Origin: Galbibacter kalidii
GTDB lineage: Bacteria > Bacteroidota > Bacteroidia > Flavobacteriales > Flavobacteriaceae
Direction of reading: 5' to 3'
DNA: 64,000 nucleotides
NCBI RefSeq assembly: GCF_026241135.1
Contig: NZ_JAPFGA010000007.1
Span: forward strand, 1-64,000
The notes below the pieces were generated by a model that was given only the letters and a program-made list of their open reading frames with translations, was not told the DNA's origin and searched no databases. Numbering within the stretch: the first letter of the stretch is position 1; the number at the start of each line of letters is the position of its first letter. Shown in pieces: positions 48,078-56,522 of the stretch. Both the position numbers and the translations under genes were made by a program.

Positions 48078-48198
48078 AACGTCCCATATAAAAACAGTGC
48101 GAGCCGGTGAGCTTGATTGTCCGCCGGACAATCCGCTAAGCAAGCGAGCACAGAGTTTCGATAAGAGACAGGTTTTAGCATTGTTTTTATACGCTGTT
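48078..48198 (-). repeat. Cassette recombination-like site I
   Basis: Arms TATAAAAACAGTGC (48087-48100) and GCATTGTTTTTATA (48178-48191) pair almost perfectly. Ends are GGTAACG and CTGTTGGC. It separates the serine hydrolase from the small membrane protein. Confidence 0.77.
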
Positions 48199-48361
48199 GG
48201 CAAAAGTTCTTTCTTTACATCAAGGCGCTCTCGTCAGAATCAAATTTATTCAAGTTCTTTAAAAATCAAAAGGATAAATCTCGGAAGTCGGAACCCGAAA
48301 TTCTATCAGTCCGATATCTTTTCCCTGGCGGTCGTAAAATCAGTCGCGAATTTGGGTTATT

Positions 48362-48586
48362 CTAAAAGTTCAAAACGTCAGACCATTTTAGAATATACAT
48401 TATTAAAAATGCACCTCCTGTGCTAACAAATATTGAACTTTGCCAGAAATAAACTTTGTTTCCCCAAATCTTTAACCACTTTTTACCAAATGCGTTTCCC
48501 ACATAACCCCTCATACTTTTATAGTAAATCAGATTGATTATTAAAAATGTTGCTATCGCTATTAGAAGTACCCAAATTTTTTCCAT
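48362..48586 (-). CDS. Small two-helix membrane protein
   Basis: 74 residues with two hydrophobic segments (WVLLIAIATFLIINLIYY and SSIFVSTGGAFLIMYIL) flanking a basic loop. No family recognised. Exact inverted 10-mers GTTGGCAAAA (48196) and TTTTGCCAAC (48619) bound it, so it is the first recognisable cassette in the direction of transcription. Confidence 0.6.
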   Translation of the reverse strand: MEKIWVLLIAIATFLIINLIYYKSMRGYVGNAFGKKWLKIWGNKVYFWQSSIFVSTGGAFLIMYILKWSDVLNF

Positions 48587-48625
48587 TTTAAGAATTTTTA
48601 TTGTTTATGACTTTTAATTTTTGCC

Positions 48626-48715
48626 AACTTGTTTATATCCCCATATTTTTACTGCTTATCCCGAAAATTTGGTTGGCTATGCACAGGTTTTGTTGTTTTT
48701 ATATTGCACATTACA
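48626..48715 (-). repeat. Degenerate cassette-like site J
   Basis: The AAC boundary of the 74-residue gene's cassette lies at 48626-48628. TTTATATCCCCATATTTTTA and a partner near 48690-48705 could form a weak stem, but no clear GTT end is seen. It may mark the edge of the array. Confidence 0.35.
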
Positions 48716-49435
48716 ATTGATTTTTCAGAAGTAAAGAAACATAGGTTATGTAAACATAGTCAAAAACTCATAAACTGTCAAACGGATTTTTTATGTTTTG
48801 AAGCCTGTTTTCGCTAACATGTGTATCGAATACCTAAAATGATCCTCCCTTTCCAGACCCCGTTTTTACCCTTAACACCACCACGAACAAGTATCAATGA
48901 ACAACTAGCCCAATACAAACTTCCAATATTTTTTCCATATACAAAAGTCAGCTGTCCGTCAAGCTACAAAAAGACCTGTTTTGTCCATAAAACAATAGTT
49001 TTGGTATAAATAAGCAGTAAATGGCCTTTTTCAAGGACGGGTCAAAAGGCAAACACCCCCATAGATACTTCTGGGGTAAGCCTAGGATAAGCCACGGATA
49101 GTCCATGAACTGTTAAAGAAATTCCCAAAAAGGGGAGTGCTTTAGGTCAATTTTTGATTATTACTGAATTTTCTTATGTTTTTATCGTCCGCCTAGACTT
49201 TTTTGATTCTCTTTTGGGCGATGCAATTGCGAAGCACATCATGAACACCTATTAAAAACAATAAAAAAGTAGTGAATAAAAAAGAACAAATAAAAATTTA
49301 TTTAGAAGGGATTTGATAAAACAGACAAAAGTGCATGATTAAAAAAATATTGAGCATATAAAAAAATACCTCTAAAAAGAATTATGGCAAGCAACACGGA
49401 TTTTCTTATTTTTATAAACTAAACATGATGTAAAA
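48716..49435. other. Long intergenic region at the array edge
   Basis: No gene supported. The part 49050-49100 is clearly similar to 15648-15697 in the other large gap. There is no sign of an integrase gene here, where one would be expected for an integron reading in this direction. Confidence 0.5.
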
Positions 49436-49807
49436 ATGAAGAAAACAAAAAAACTTACCTTCGGCGTCATTATCGTTATCGCCATAGGAATCATAACGGC
49501 CATCACCGTTACCCAAAGAGGGAAGTGGGCTACTACAGAAGTGCTTGATGGTTATGACAGCGAAGCTGCCGCCAAGGAAACCCCGGTAGAATCGTTTAAA
49601 GATGCCGATGTGCCCAAACAAAAAGCACAAGCAGGAGTCAATCCACCACATGGGCAACCGGGACACCGATGTGATATAGCAGTGGGTGCTCCTTTGGGTT
49701 CATCGACCAATAATACCCCGTTGGAGGCAAATGCTACTTTAAATCCGGCTCACGGTCAGCCCGGACATCGTTGTGATATTCCTGTTGGGGCGGCATTGCC
49801 GAATTAA
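49436..49807 (+). CDS. Membrane-anchored protein with duplicated HxxxxHxC motif
   Basis: 123 residues: an N-terminal helix (FGVIIVIAIGIITAITV), a polar linker, and two near-identical copies of NPPHGQPGHRCDIAVGAPL / NPAHGQPGHRCDIPVGAAL, giving H72/H77/C79 and H106/H111/C113. I have seen this motif at the ends of other flavobacterial exported proteins, but its function is unknown to me. A metal- or heme-linked role is conceivable. It is upstream of recQ on the same strand, with 115 bases between. Confidence 0.65.
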   Translation: MKKTKKLTFGVIIVIAIGIITAITVTQRGKWATTEVLDGYDSEAAAKETPVESFKDADVPKQKAQAGVNPPHGQPGHRCDIAVGAPLGSSTNNTPLEANATLNPAHGQPGHRCDIPVGAALPN

Positions 49808-49833
49808 GTGATTAACCCAAATCTCAAATTCCA

Positions 49834-49853
49834 ATCCCGATAGCTATCGGGAT
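49834..49853. repeat. Short perfect palindrome
   Basis: ATCCCGATAGCTATCGGGAT, a 20-base palindrome of a type scattered between Bacteroidetes genes. A related form (TCCCGATAACTATCGGGA) occurs at 63874. The segment up to 49922 is low-complexity (CAACCAACAAC repeats). Confidence 0.6.
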
Positions 49854-49922
49854 CGAAACCTTAAACCTTGAACTTTGAATGACTATTAACTCAATCAACC
49901 AACAACGAACAACCAACAACTA

Positions 49923-52016
49923 ATGATCTCATCCCAAGAACAAAGCCTGATACTCCTAAAAAAATATTTTGGTTTCGATGCTTTTTTGCCTAATCAGGAA
50001 GCCATTATCAACAGTATTCTAGACAGAAAGGACCTTTTGGGGATTATGCCTACCGGAGGCGGAAAATCGGTCTGTTTTCAGTTACCAGCCTTACAGCTTT
50101 CCGGTACGGCCATTGTAATTTCCCCACTTATTGCCTTGATGAAAGATCAAGTGGATGCCTTGAGTGCCAACGGAATTCCGGCAGCGTTTTATAACAGTAG
50201 CCAAGCAACGGAAACACAAAACGAAACCCTTAAAAAATTGCAAGCACAAGAGCTGAAACTTTTATATGTGGCTCCTGAAAGCTTGTCGTTTTTAATGCCT
50301 TTTTTAAATGAAGAAAATGTCAGCTTGTTTGCAGTGGACGAGGCGCATTGTATATCGGCTTGGGGACACGATTTCCGTCCGGCATACACCCAGTTGGGGC
50401 AGTTAAAGGATTTGTTTCCGAACATTCCCATAGCGGCTTTTACTGCAACAGCCGACAGCGCTACACAAGATGATATCCTAAAGCAATTGCATATTGAGGA
50501 TGCTGAAAGACATATTGCTTCCTTTGACAGGAAGAACCTATTTCTTGAAGTACGCCCTGGGACCAAGCGTTTTCCACAAATCGTTCAATTTTTGGAATCC
50601 CGTACCGATCAAAGCGGAATTATCTATTGCCTAAGCCGAAAAGGAACTGAAAAACTCGCTGAAAAATTAAACAGTAATGGATTCACAGCACAGGCCTATC
50701 ATGCCGGAATAGATACCGAAACCCGTAATCGGGTACAGGAGGACTTCGTTAATGATCGCACCCCGATAATTGTGGCGACCATTGCCTTTGGAATGGGGAT
50801 CGATAAGAGTAATGTTCGTTGGGTGATTCATTACAACATGCCCAAAAATATTGAGAGTTATTATCAGGAAATAGGCCGTAGCGGACGTGATAGATTACCG
50901 GCACATACCTTGTTGTTTTACAGTTTTGCTGATGTGATAACTTTGCGCAAGTTCATAGATGAATCACAAACAAAAGAAGTGCAGTTAGCAAAGCTGGAAC
51001 GTATGCAACAGTTTGCTGAAGCCCTGAGCTGTCGCCGGATTGCCTTGCTTAACTATTTTGGCGAACACGTTTCTGAAAGTTGTGGCAATTGTGATAACTG
51101 CAAAACACCTCCTCAATTTTTCGACGGTACTATTTTGGCGCAGAAAGTCTGCTCGGCGGTTTATCGTTTAAAAGAACAGGAAGCTTTGACTATGTTGGTC
51201 GATGTACTTCGCGGTGCACAGAATGCCAATGTTTTTGATAAAGACTATCAGCATATAAAAACCTACGGTGCTGTCAAAGATGTGTCTTGGCAGGACATGC
51301 AGCAGTACATCATTCAGATGGTCAACCAAGGGATTCTGGAAATACGTTTTCATGAAAACGGACGTTTATTGCTCACTCCTTTGGCCAAGCAAATCTTGTT
51401 TGAAGACAGGAAAGTGCAGCTTGCCACCCTTCAAAAAGCAGAAAAATTAGCTAAAAAAACCAAACGAACGGAACAAACTAAAGCAGGTTTGTTTGATAAG
51501 CTCAAAACACTTCGCACAGAAATTGCTGTGGAAGAAAAGGTGCCTGCTTATATTGTGTTCAGTGATGCCGCGCTGCGCGATATGGAAGCCAAACTCCCCG
51601 AAACTGAAGCTGAATTTATGGAAGTAAGCGGAGTAGGGGAAGCCAAAAAAGATAAGTATGCTACACGCTTTCTAAAAGTGATAAATGCTTGGGTAGCCTC
51701 CAAACAAAGTACACACGAACTCTCGTTTTCTCTTTTTGAAAAAGGACTGACAGTCCCGGAAATTGCAGAACAACGCGGACTGAAAAAGGACACCATCTAC
51801 GGACATTTTCAAAAAATGCATCAAGAGGGGGAGTCTGTTGACTTACATCAATTTATTTCCGAAGAAGAAATTTCAAAAGTTAAAAAGGCAAAAATCGAAT
51901 TAGGCGATGAAGCTGAAGGCCTAAAACCCTATTTCCAGTATTTTGATGAACAAATGCCCTACTGGAAAATCAGAATGGGGTTGTATCTTTTAGGAGGACA
52001 GAGCGTTAAGAATTAG
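49923..52016 (+). CDS. recQ: ATP-dependent DNA helicase RecQ
   Basis: 697 residues, standard RecQ. Superfamily 2 core with Walker A MPTGGGKS (about residue 41), DEAHCISAWGHDFRP, IATIAFGMGIDKSNV-type motif V and QEIGRSGRD motif VI. Then the zinc-binding RQC region CRRIALLNYFGE ... CGNCDNC, and a C-terminal HRDC-like part and helix-turn-helix region (GLTVPEIAEQRGLKKDTIYGH). Unwinds recombination intermediates. The window also carries the RecQ-containing fusion at 10477, so this is the housekeeping-type copy. Confidence 0.95.
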   Translation: MISSQEQSLILLKKYFGFDAFLPNQEAIINSILDRKDLLGIMPTGGGKSVCFQLPALQLSGTAIVISPLIALMKDQVDALSANGIPAAFYNSSQATETQNETLKKLQAQELKLLYVAPESLSFLMPFLNEENVSLFAVDEAHCISAWGHDFRPAYTQLGQLKDLFPNIPIAAFTATADSATQDDILKQLHIEDAERHIASFDRKNLFLEVRPGTKRFPQIVQFLESRTDQSGIIYCLSRKGTEKLAEKLNSNGFTAQAYHAGIDTETRNRVQEDFVNDRTPIIVATIAFGMGIDKSNVRWVIHYNMPKNIESYYQEIGRSGRDRLPAHTLLFYSFADVITLRKFIDESQTKEVQLAKLERMQQFAEALSCRRIALLNYFGEHVSESCGNCDNCKTPPQFFDGTILAQKVCSAVYRLKEQEALTMLVDVLRGAQNANVFDKDYQHIKTYGAVKDVSWQDMQQYIIQMVNQGILEIRFHENGRLLLTPLAKQILFEDRKVQLATLQKAEKLAKKTKRTEQTKAGLFDKLKTLRTEIAVEEKVPAYIVFSDAALRDMEAKLPETEAEFMEVSGVGEAKKDKYATRFLKVINAWVASKQSTHELSFSLFEKGLTVPEIAEQRGLKKDTIYGHFQKMHQEGESVDLHQFISEEEISKVKKAKIELGDEAEGLKPYFQYFDEQMPYWKIRMGLYLLGGQSVKN

Positions 52017-52062
52017 TCCGGTGGACTAATTTAGCGAATGGGCCAGGTGGCGCGCGGGCATT

Positions 52063-52183
52063 GAATTGAGTGAGCCCTTCAAGGTTTTGAAAACCTTGAA
52101 GGGCTTTATGAGAAGGGTGGAATGGATTGATCCCTTCCAAAAGCTTTTGAGTTGAGCGAGCCCTTGAAGGGCTTTATGCGAAG
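52063..52183. repeat. Nested palindromic duplication after recQ
   Basis: A 31-base palindrome (52074-52104, arms GCCCTTCAAGGTTTT and AAAACCTTGAAGGGC) is followed by a second copy of its surroundings (52151-52180, GAGCGAGCCCTTGAAGGGCT). The second copy lacks the inner CAAGGTTTTGAAAAC. Both have downstream T-rich tails and may terminate recQ. Confidence 0.65.
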
Positions 52184-52290
52184 GGGCGCAATATTAATAG
52201 GAAAACACACGGAAACATTTTAAGATCATGACCCCCTTCACATTTTTTTCTTAGCTTTATTGAATAATTGAAAACCAACCTATTAGAAAA

Positions 52291-53493
52291 ATGAACCATT
52301 ACCCAAACCGATTATTCATAGTTGTTCTTTTGTTATCATTGCTAAGTTGCAATCAGAAGAAAAAAGAAACCGAAAAAGAAATCACCACCACTGAGGTCAC
52401 AACCCAAACTTCTGAGGCTAAAACCAAAAAAGAAACTCCAAAACCTATCGAACCGGGTACCAAAGCACCGGATTTCAATCTTCCGGGTGTAGATGGCAAA
52501 AACTATTCTTTAGCAGATTTTAAAGATCACGAAACTTTAGTGGTTTTATTTACCTGTAATCATTGCCCGACAGCACAGGCCTATGAAGACAAATTCATTA
52601 AAATAGTTGATGACTACAAAGACAAGGGAGTCGGTTTTGTGGCCATTTCCCCAAATGCAGATGATGCGATTAGTCTATCGGAGTTAGGTTATTCTGATAT
52701 GAGTGACAGTATGGAGGAGATGAAATTGCGAGCCGAACAAAAAGGATATAATTTCCCTTATTTATACGATGGAGAAACCCAGGAAACTTCATTGGCATAC
52801 GGACCTTTGGCTACGCCTCATGTATTTGTTTTTGATGAAGATAGAATCTTAAAATACAGCGGAAGAATAGATGATACCGAAAATCCGTATGTAGAGCCCA
52901 AAACAACCAATTTGATCAATGCTTTGGATGCGATGATAAGCGGAGAGGAAGTCCCGATGGCTAAAACAAAGACTTTTGGCTGTTCCATAAAATGGTCATG
53001 GAAAGATGAATGGGCAAAAAAACAACGGGAAGAATGGGCAAAAGAGCCTGTTGCTTTAAATGAAATAAGCTTGAGTGAAGTAGGGGGTCTCATAAAAAAT
53101 GATTCGGATAAACTTCGTTTGGTTAATTTCTGGGCTACCTGGTGTGGACCCTGCATCATGGAATTTCCTGAATTGGTCAATATCAACAGAATGTATCGTG
53201 ACCGCGATTTTGAATTCGTTTCTGTTTCGACAGATAAAATCAATAAAAAAGAAAAGGCTTTGGAAGTGCTACAAAAGAAAGAAGCATCAAACATCAATTA
53301 TATTTTTAGTGGGAAAGACATCTACGAACTCATTGAAGTGGTCGATAAAGACTGGCAGGGGTCACTTCCGTATACGGCATTAATAGCTCCGGGAGGCGAA
53401 GTACTCTATAAAGTAGAAGGCACCTTTGACCCGCCTGTACTTAAAAAAGCCATTGTTGAACATCTGGGACGGTTTTATGCGGATAACGATTGA
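52291..53493 (+). CDS. Lipoprotein with two thioredoxin-like domains
   Basis: 400 residues. The lipoprotein signal ends LLSLLSC (C20). After a polar linker, the first domain (about 55-215) is a redoxin/AhpC-type fold with FTCNHCPTAQAYED (C89, C92) and GPLATPHVFVFD (cis-Pro). The second (about 260-398) is TlpA-like with FWATWCGPC (Cys near 286 and 289) and LPYTALIAPGGEV (cis-Pro). A surface- or periplasm-anchored double thiol-disulfide or peroxide-reducing protein is likely. The joined domain order is typical of Bacteroidetes redoxin lipoproteins; partners unknown. Confidence 0.85.
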   Translation: MNHYPNRLFIVVLLLSLLSCNQKKKETEKEITTTEVTTQTSEAKTKKETPKPIEPGTKAPDFNLPGVDGKNYSLADFKDHETLVVLFTCNHCPTAQAYEDKFIKIVDDYKDKGVGFVAISPNADDAISLSELGYSDMSDSMEEMKLRAEQKGYNFPYLYDGETQETSLAYGPLATPHVFVFDEDRILKYSGRIDDTENPYVEPKTTNLINALDAMISGEEVPMAKTKTFGCSIKWSWKDEWAKKQREEWAKEPVALNEISLSEVGGLIKNDSDKLRLVNFWATWCGPCIMEFPELVNINRMYRDRDFEFVSVSTDKINKKEKALEVLQKKEASNINYIFSGKDIYELIEVVDKDWQGSLPYTALIAPGGEVLYKVEGTFDPPVLKKAIVEHLGRFYADND

Positions 53494-53830
53494 AGTACGA
53501 AATAAGAAATACGAAGTATGTACGTTGTACGTCCCTGATATAGGCTGATCGCGGAATTTAAGATTTTGTTTAAGTACTAAATAATAATAAAACCAAAGAA
53601 CGGCTCCTCTCTTCTGATGAAGGGAGGTGGATTCCGGAGCTATGCGGAGGAAGACGGAGGGTTTTGAAATCCCAAACCATTGGCAAAAACAGAATGTTTG
53701 GTGTTTTAACCAAGGCCTGCTTTTGTCGGACAGGCTTGCCCCGCGAGGCAGTTGATTTTAAAAAACTATTGTATTGATATAACCCTTCAAGGGTTATATA
53801 AACTTCGTACTTCCAACTTCTGTACCCCCA
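53494..53830. other. Intergenic region with REP-like repeats
   Basis: No gene. Contains ACGAAATAAGAAATACGAAG-type short repeats, an imperfect copy (53715-53735, GCCTGCTTTTGTCGGACAGG) of the 63901 palindrome, and a CCCTTCAAGGGTTATAT palindrome near 53783. Confidence 0.5.
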
Positions 53831-54538
53831 CTACTTAATCCCCCCAAACGCCCCAAAACACATATTCTTATGTAGGATTTCAACTTTTTTGAACCCTACT
53901 TTTTTCATGAGGTCTAACTGATAATTCATCGACCTAGGCGAATCTTCTTTTTCAACATAGGCCAAAACTTTTGAACGGTATTCTTTTCCACCTAATTCTT
54001 CGATATAGTCACCATATCTTTCCCAGATGTAGTCGTTCAAGAGTTCTGTATCTTGGGTGATTAAGTCTGAAATCATTAAGCAGCCACCGGGTTTTAATAG
54101 TTTATAAAGCTTAGCAAATGTGGTTTCCCAATCTTGGTCGTCCCGCAAATGGTGTAAAACGGCTCCTGCTAAAATAATATCGTAATGTTGCTCCTGTAGT
54201 TCAACTTCCCTGATGTCACCTTGTAAGACTTTAACACTGCCATTGGTGGCTTTGGACACCCTTTCGTGTGCTTTGTCGAGCATGGGCTTGCTCAAATCTA
54301 CCAAAGTACAATTCAGGTTTTGAAGTTTTGAGAGCATCATCAAGGAATAGTTTCCCGCTCCACAACCTACATCCAATAAGTTTTCAGCATTGGGAATAAT
54401 CCTTTTTGAAGCTTCAGTGATCAACTCCAAGGATATTTTTGCATCAATTGTGGTTTGTTGTCCGGTGTCAAGGTTGGAAAAGCGTTCCACATCCTTGTCA
54501 AACCGCTCTCTGATTTCTGTTGTGGTTGATTTGTTCAT
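53831..54538 (-). CDS. Class I SAM-dependent methyltransferase
   Basis: 235 residues from ATG 54538 (MNKSTTTEIRERFD). An upstream in-frame extension would read through a dispersed palindrome and is rejected. Motif I NLLDVGCGAGNYSL, DLSKPML, motif II YDIILAGAVLHHL and LKPGGCLMISDL. Small-molecule-type methyltransferase; substrate unknown. Lies downstream of the leu operon, with the 54555 palindrome between them. Confidence 0.85.
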   Translation of the reverse strand: MNKSTTTEIRERFDKDVERFSNLDTGQQTTIDAKISLELITEASKRIIPNAENLLDVGCGAGNYSLMMLSKLQNLNCTLVDLSKPMLDKAHERVSKATNGSVKVLQGDIREVELQEQHYDIILAGAVLHHLRDDQDWETTFAKLYKLLKPGGCLMISDLITQDTELLNDYIWERYGDYIEELGGKEYRSKVLAYVEKEDSPRSMNYQLDLMKKVGFKKVEILHKNMCFGAFGGIK

Positions 54539-54554
54539 GATAGTTAAAATAATG

Positions 54555-54587
54555 AGACCTTCAAGGTTTTCAAAACCTTGAAGGTCT
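54555..54587. repeat. Perfect palindromic repeat
   Basis: AGACCTTCAAGGTTTT and its exact inverted copy around a single C. Same family as 7731, 52074 and, more loosely, 53783. Likely serves as a terminator for the leu operon. Confidence 0.65.
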
Positions 54588-54626
54588 GTATAAAATTTCA
54601 AAATTTCGTACTTCTAATTTCGTATT

Positions 54627-55745
54627 TTATATAATCGTCGATTGTCCGTAATCGATATTTTCCTGATTGTAGTTGATGATCTCTTCAGCATTGGCGATAT
54701 AATCCGCAATAAAACTCCCTACTTTTTCAGTACCATATTTGCTGTCTTCTTCCAAGTCTGATGTCACCACTTTCATCTCCAGGGCTTTTTCAACAGCCTT
54801 GTTGATGGCTTGTGCTTCTTCGTGTAAATTGAAATGTTCCAGCAACATCGCAGCTGATAGGATAGAGGCAATCGGATTGGCAATGTCTTTTCCGGCGCCT
54901 TGTGGGAACGAACCGTGGATAGGCTCAAACATGGCATTTTCATCACCTACGGATGCTGAAGCCAAGAGTCCGATAGAACCACCGATAACACTTCCTTCAT
55001 CTGAAATAATATCCCCGAACATGTTTTCAGTAAGAATCACATCAAACTGACTCGGGTTCAGGATCATTTGCATGGCTGCATTATCCACAAAAAGGAAATC
55101 CAACTCCACATCTTCATAACTTTTACCGATGTTGGTCACTATTTTACGCCACAAGCGTGAAGTTTCCAATACATTGGCTTTGTCGACCAGAGTAAGTTTC
55201 TTCTTGCGGGTTCTGGCCGCTTTGAATGCCAAATGGGCAATGCGTTCTATTTCGTATTCTGAATATTCACAAAGATCAGAAGCTGTCGTGCCTTTTTTGT
55301 TCAATTTTTTCTCCCCAAAATAAATCCCACCTGTAAGTTCGCGATAAATTACCATATCTGTACCCAGAATACGATCTTCTCTCAAAGGAGACCTTTCAAT
55401 AAGGGTAGGATAGGCCTTGATGGGTCTTATATTGGTGAATAATCCTAAGGATTTTCTCAACTTTAATAAACCTTGTTCCGGACGCACCTTAGCTGAAGGA
55501 TCGTTGTCATATTTTGGATCTCCGATGGCTCCAAACAACACGGCATCTGAATCCAAACACAATTTCAGTGTATCGTCGGGCAGGGGATCTCCGGTTTTAT
55601 CAATGGCAATAGCCCCCACGGGAGCTTCAGTAAAAGAAAAGTTATGGTTATACGCTTCTTCTACGGCCTTTAAGGTTTTAATGGCTTGTTCTGTCACTTC
55701 AGGACCTATGCCGTCTCCAGCTAATACAGCTATTTTTAAGTTCAT
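54627..55745 (-). CDS. leuB: 3-isopropylmalate dehydrogenase
   Basis: Third enzyme of leucine synthesis; oxidises and decarboxylates 3-isopropylmalate with NAD+. 372 residues with GDGIGPEV at the N-terminus, substrate-binding Args in LRKSLGLFTNIRP, VIYRELTGGIYFGE, and the metal-ligand Asp region MFGDIISDEGS. Last gene of the leuA-leuC-leuD-leuB operon, 12 bases after leuD. Confidence 0.97.
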   Translation of the reverse strand: MNLKIAVLAGDGIGPEVTEQAIKTLKAVEEAYNHNFSFTEAPVGAIAIDKTGDPLPDDTLKLCLDSDAVLFGAIGDPKYDNDPSAKVRPEQGLLKLRKSLGLFTNIRPIKAYPTLIERSPLREDRILGTDMVIYRELTGGIYFGEKKLNKKGTTASDLCEYSEYEIERIAHLAFKAARTRKKKLTLVDKANVLETSRLWRKIVTNIGKSYEDVELDFLFVDNAAMQMILNPSQFDVILTENMFGDIISDEGSVIGGSIGLLASASVGDENAMFEPIHGSFPQGAGKDIANPIASILSAAMLLEHFNLHEEAQAINKAVEKALEMKVVTSDLEEDSKYGTEKVGSFIADYIANAEEIINYNQENIDYGQSTII

Positions 55746-55757
55746 TTTTTCTGTGTA

Positions 55758-56348
55758 TTAAAATGTTCTCGAAGCTTCAAAAGCTTCAATTTTGTCTTTA
55801 TTACTGACTAAAAAATCAATATCATCATATCCGTTCATCATGCACATTTTTTTGTAAGCATCGATCTCGAAAGATTCCTTTACATCTGTTCCTTCAATGG
55901 TGAGGTATTGTTTTTCCAAATTGATCACAAGCTCAGTTTCGGGGTCTTTTTTGATAGTCTTCAGCAATTTTTTCAGCGTCTCGGGACTCACTTGAATAGG
56001 TAGTAGGCCATTGTTAAGGGCATTACCTTTAAAAATATCAGCAAAATAACTGGAAACAATCACTTTAAAACCGTAGTCGGTCAAAGCCCAAGCGGCGTGT
56101 TCTCTACTACTTCCGCAACCAAAATTATCACCGGCCACCAGAATTTTTCCTTCATAAATATCCTGATTCAATGCAAAATCCTTGTTTTCACTACCGTCTT
56201 TATTAAAACGCCAGTCCCTAAAAAGGTTTTCACCGAAACCTGCTTTACTGGTCGCCTTTAAAAAACGCGCCGGAATGATCTGGTCGGTGTCTATATTTTC
56301 GATAGACAAGGGGATTGCTCTTGATGTTAATGTTACAAATTTTTCCAT
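55758..56348 (-). CDS. leuD: 3-isopropylmalate dehydratase small subunit
   Basis: 196 residues from ATG 56348 ([15 protein letters not shown]); an open extension to 56426 is atypical. Swivel-domain motifs [12 protein letters not shown] and the substrate-recognition loop [17 protein letters not shown]. Forms the isomerase with LeuC. Between leuC and leuD lies a REP-like foldback. Confidence 0.96.
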   Translation of the reverse strand: MEKFVTLTSRAIPLSIENIDTDQIIPARFLKATSKAGFGENLFRDWRFNKDGSENKDFALNQDIYEGKILVAGDNFGCGSSREHAAWALTDYGFKVIVSSYFADIFKGNALNNGLLPIQVSPETLKKLLKTIKKDPETELVINLEKQYLTIEGTDVKESFEIDAYKKMCMMNGYDDIDFLVSNKDKIEAFEASRTF

Positions 56349-56420
56349 TTTATGTCTGTTGCAACTTTTTTGTTTTATTATTGTTAGGATGCTATTCCTA
56401 CACAACTTTTTCTGGTAAAT

Positions 56421-56488
56421 TGTCACACTGAGCTTGTCGAAGTGTTTTTTGTTATAGACCTAAATCCTTCGACAGGCCCAGGATGACA
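56421..56488. repeat. Foldback repeat between leuC and leuD
   Basis: TGTCACACTGAGCTTGTCGA (56421-56440) pairs with CTTCGACAGGCCCAGGATGA (56467-56486) around a 25-base loop. A REP-like element inside the operon; it could stabilise or partly terminate the mRNA between the subunit genes. Confidence 0.6.
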
Positions 56489-56522
56489 TTAATATTTGTT
56501 AATCGTAGTTGTTGTCAAACAA

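Noticed and set aside
48047..48203. N-terminal extension of the serine hydrolase
   Set aside because: The extension reads through the palindrome of site I. The lipoprotein signal starts at 48047, which is the credible start.
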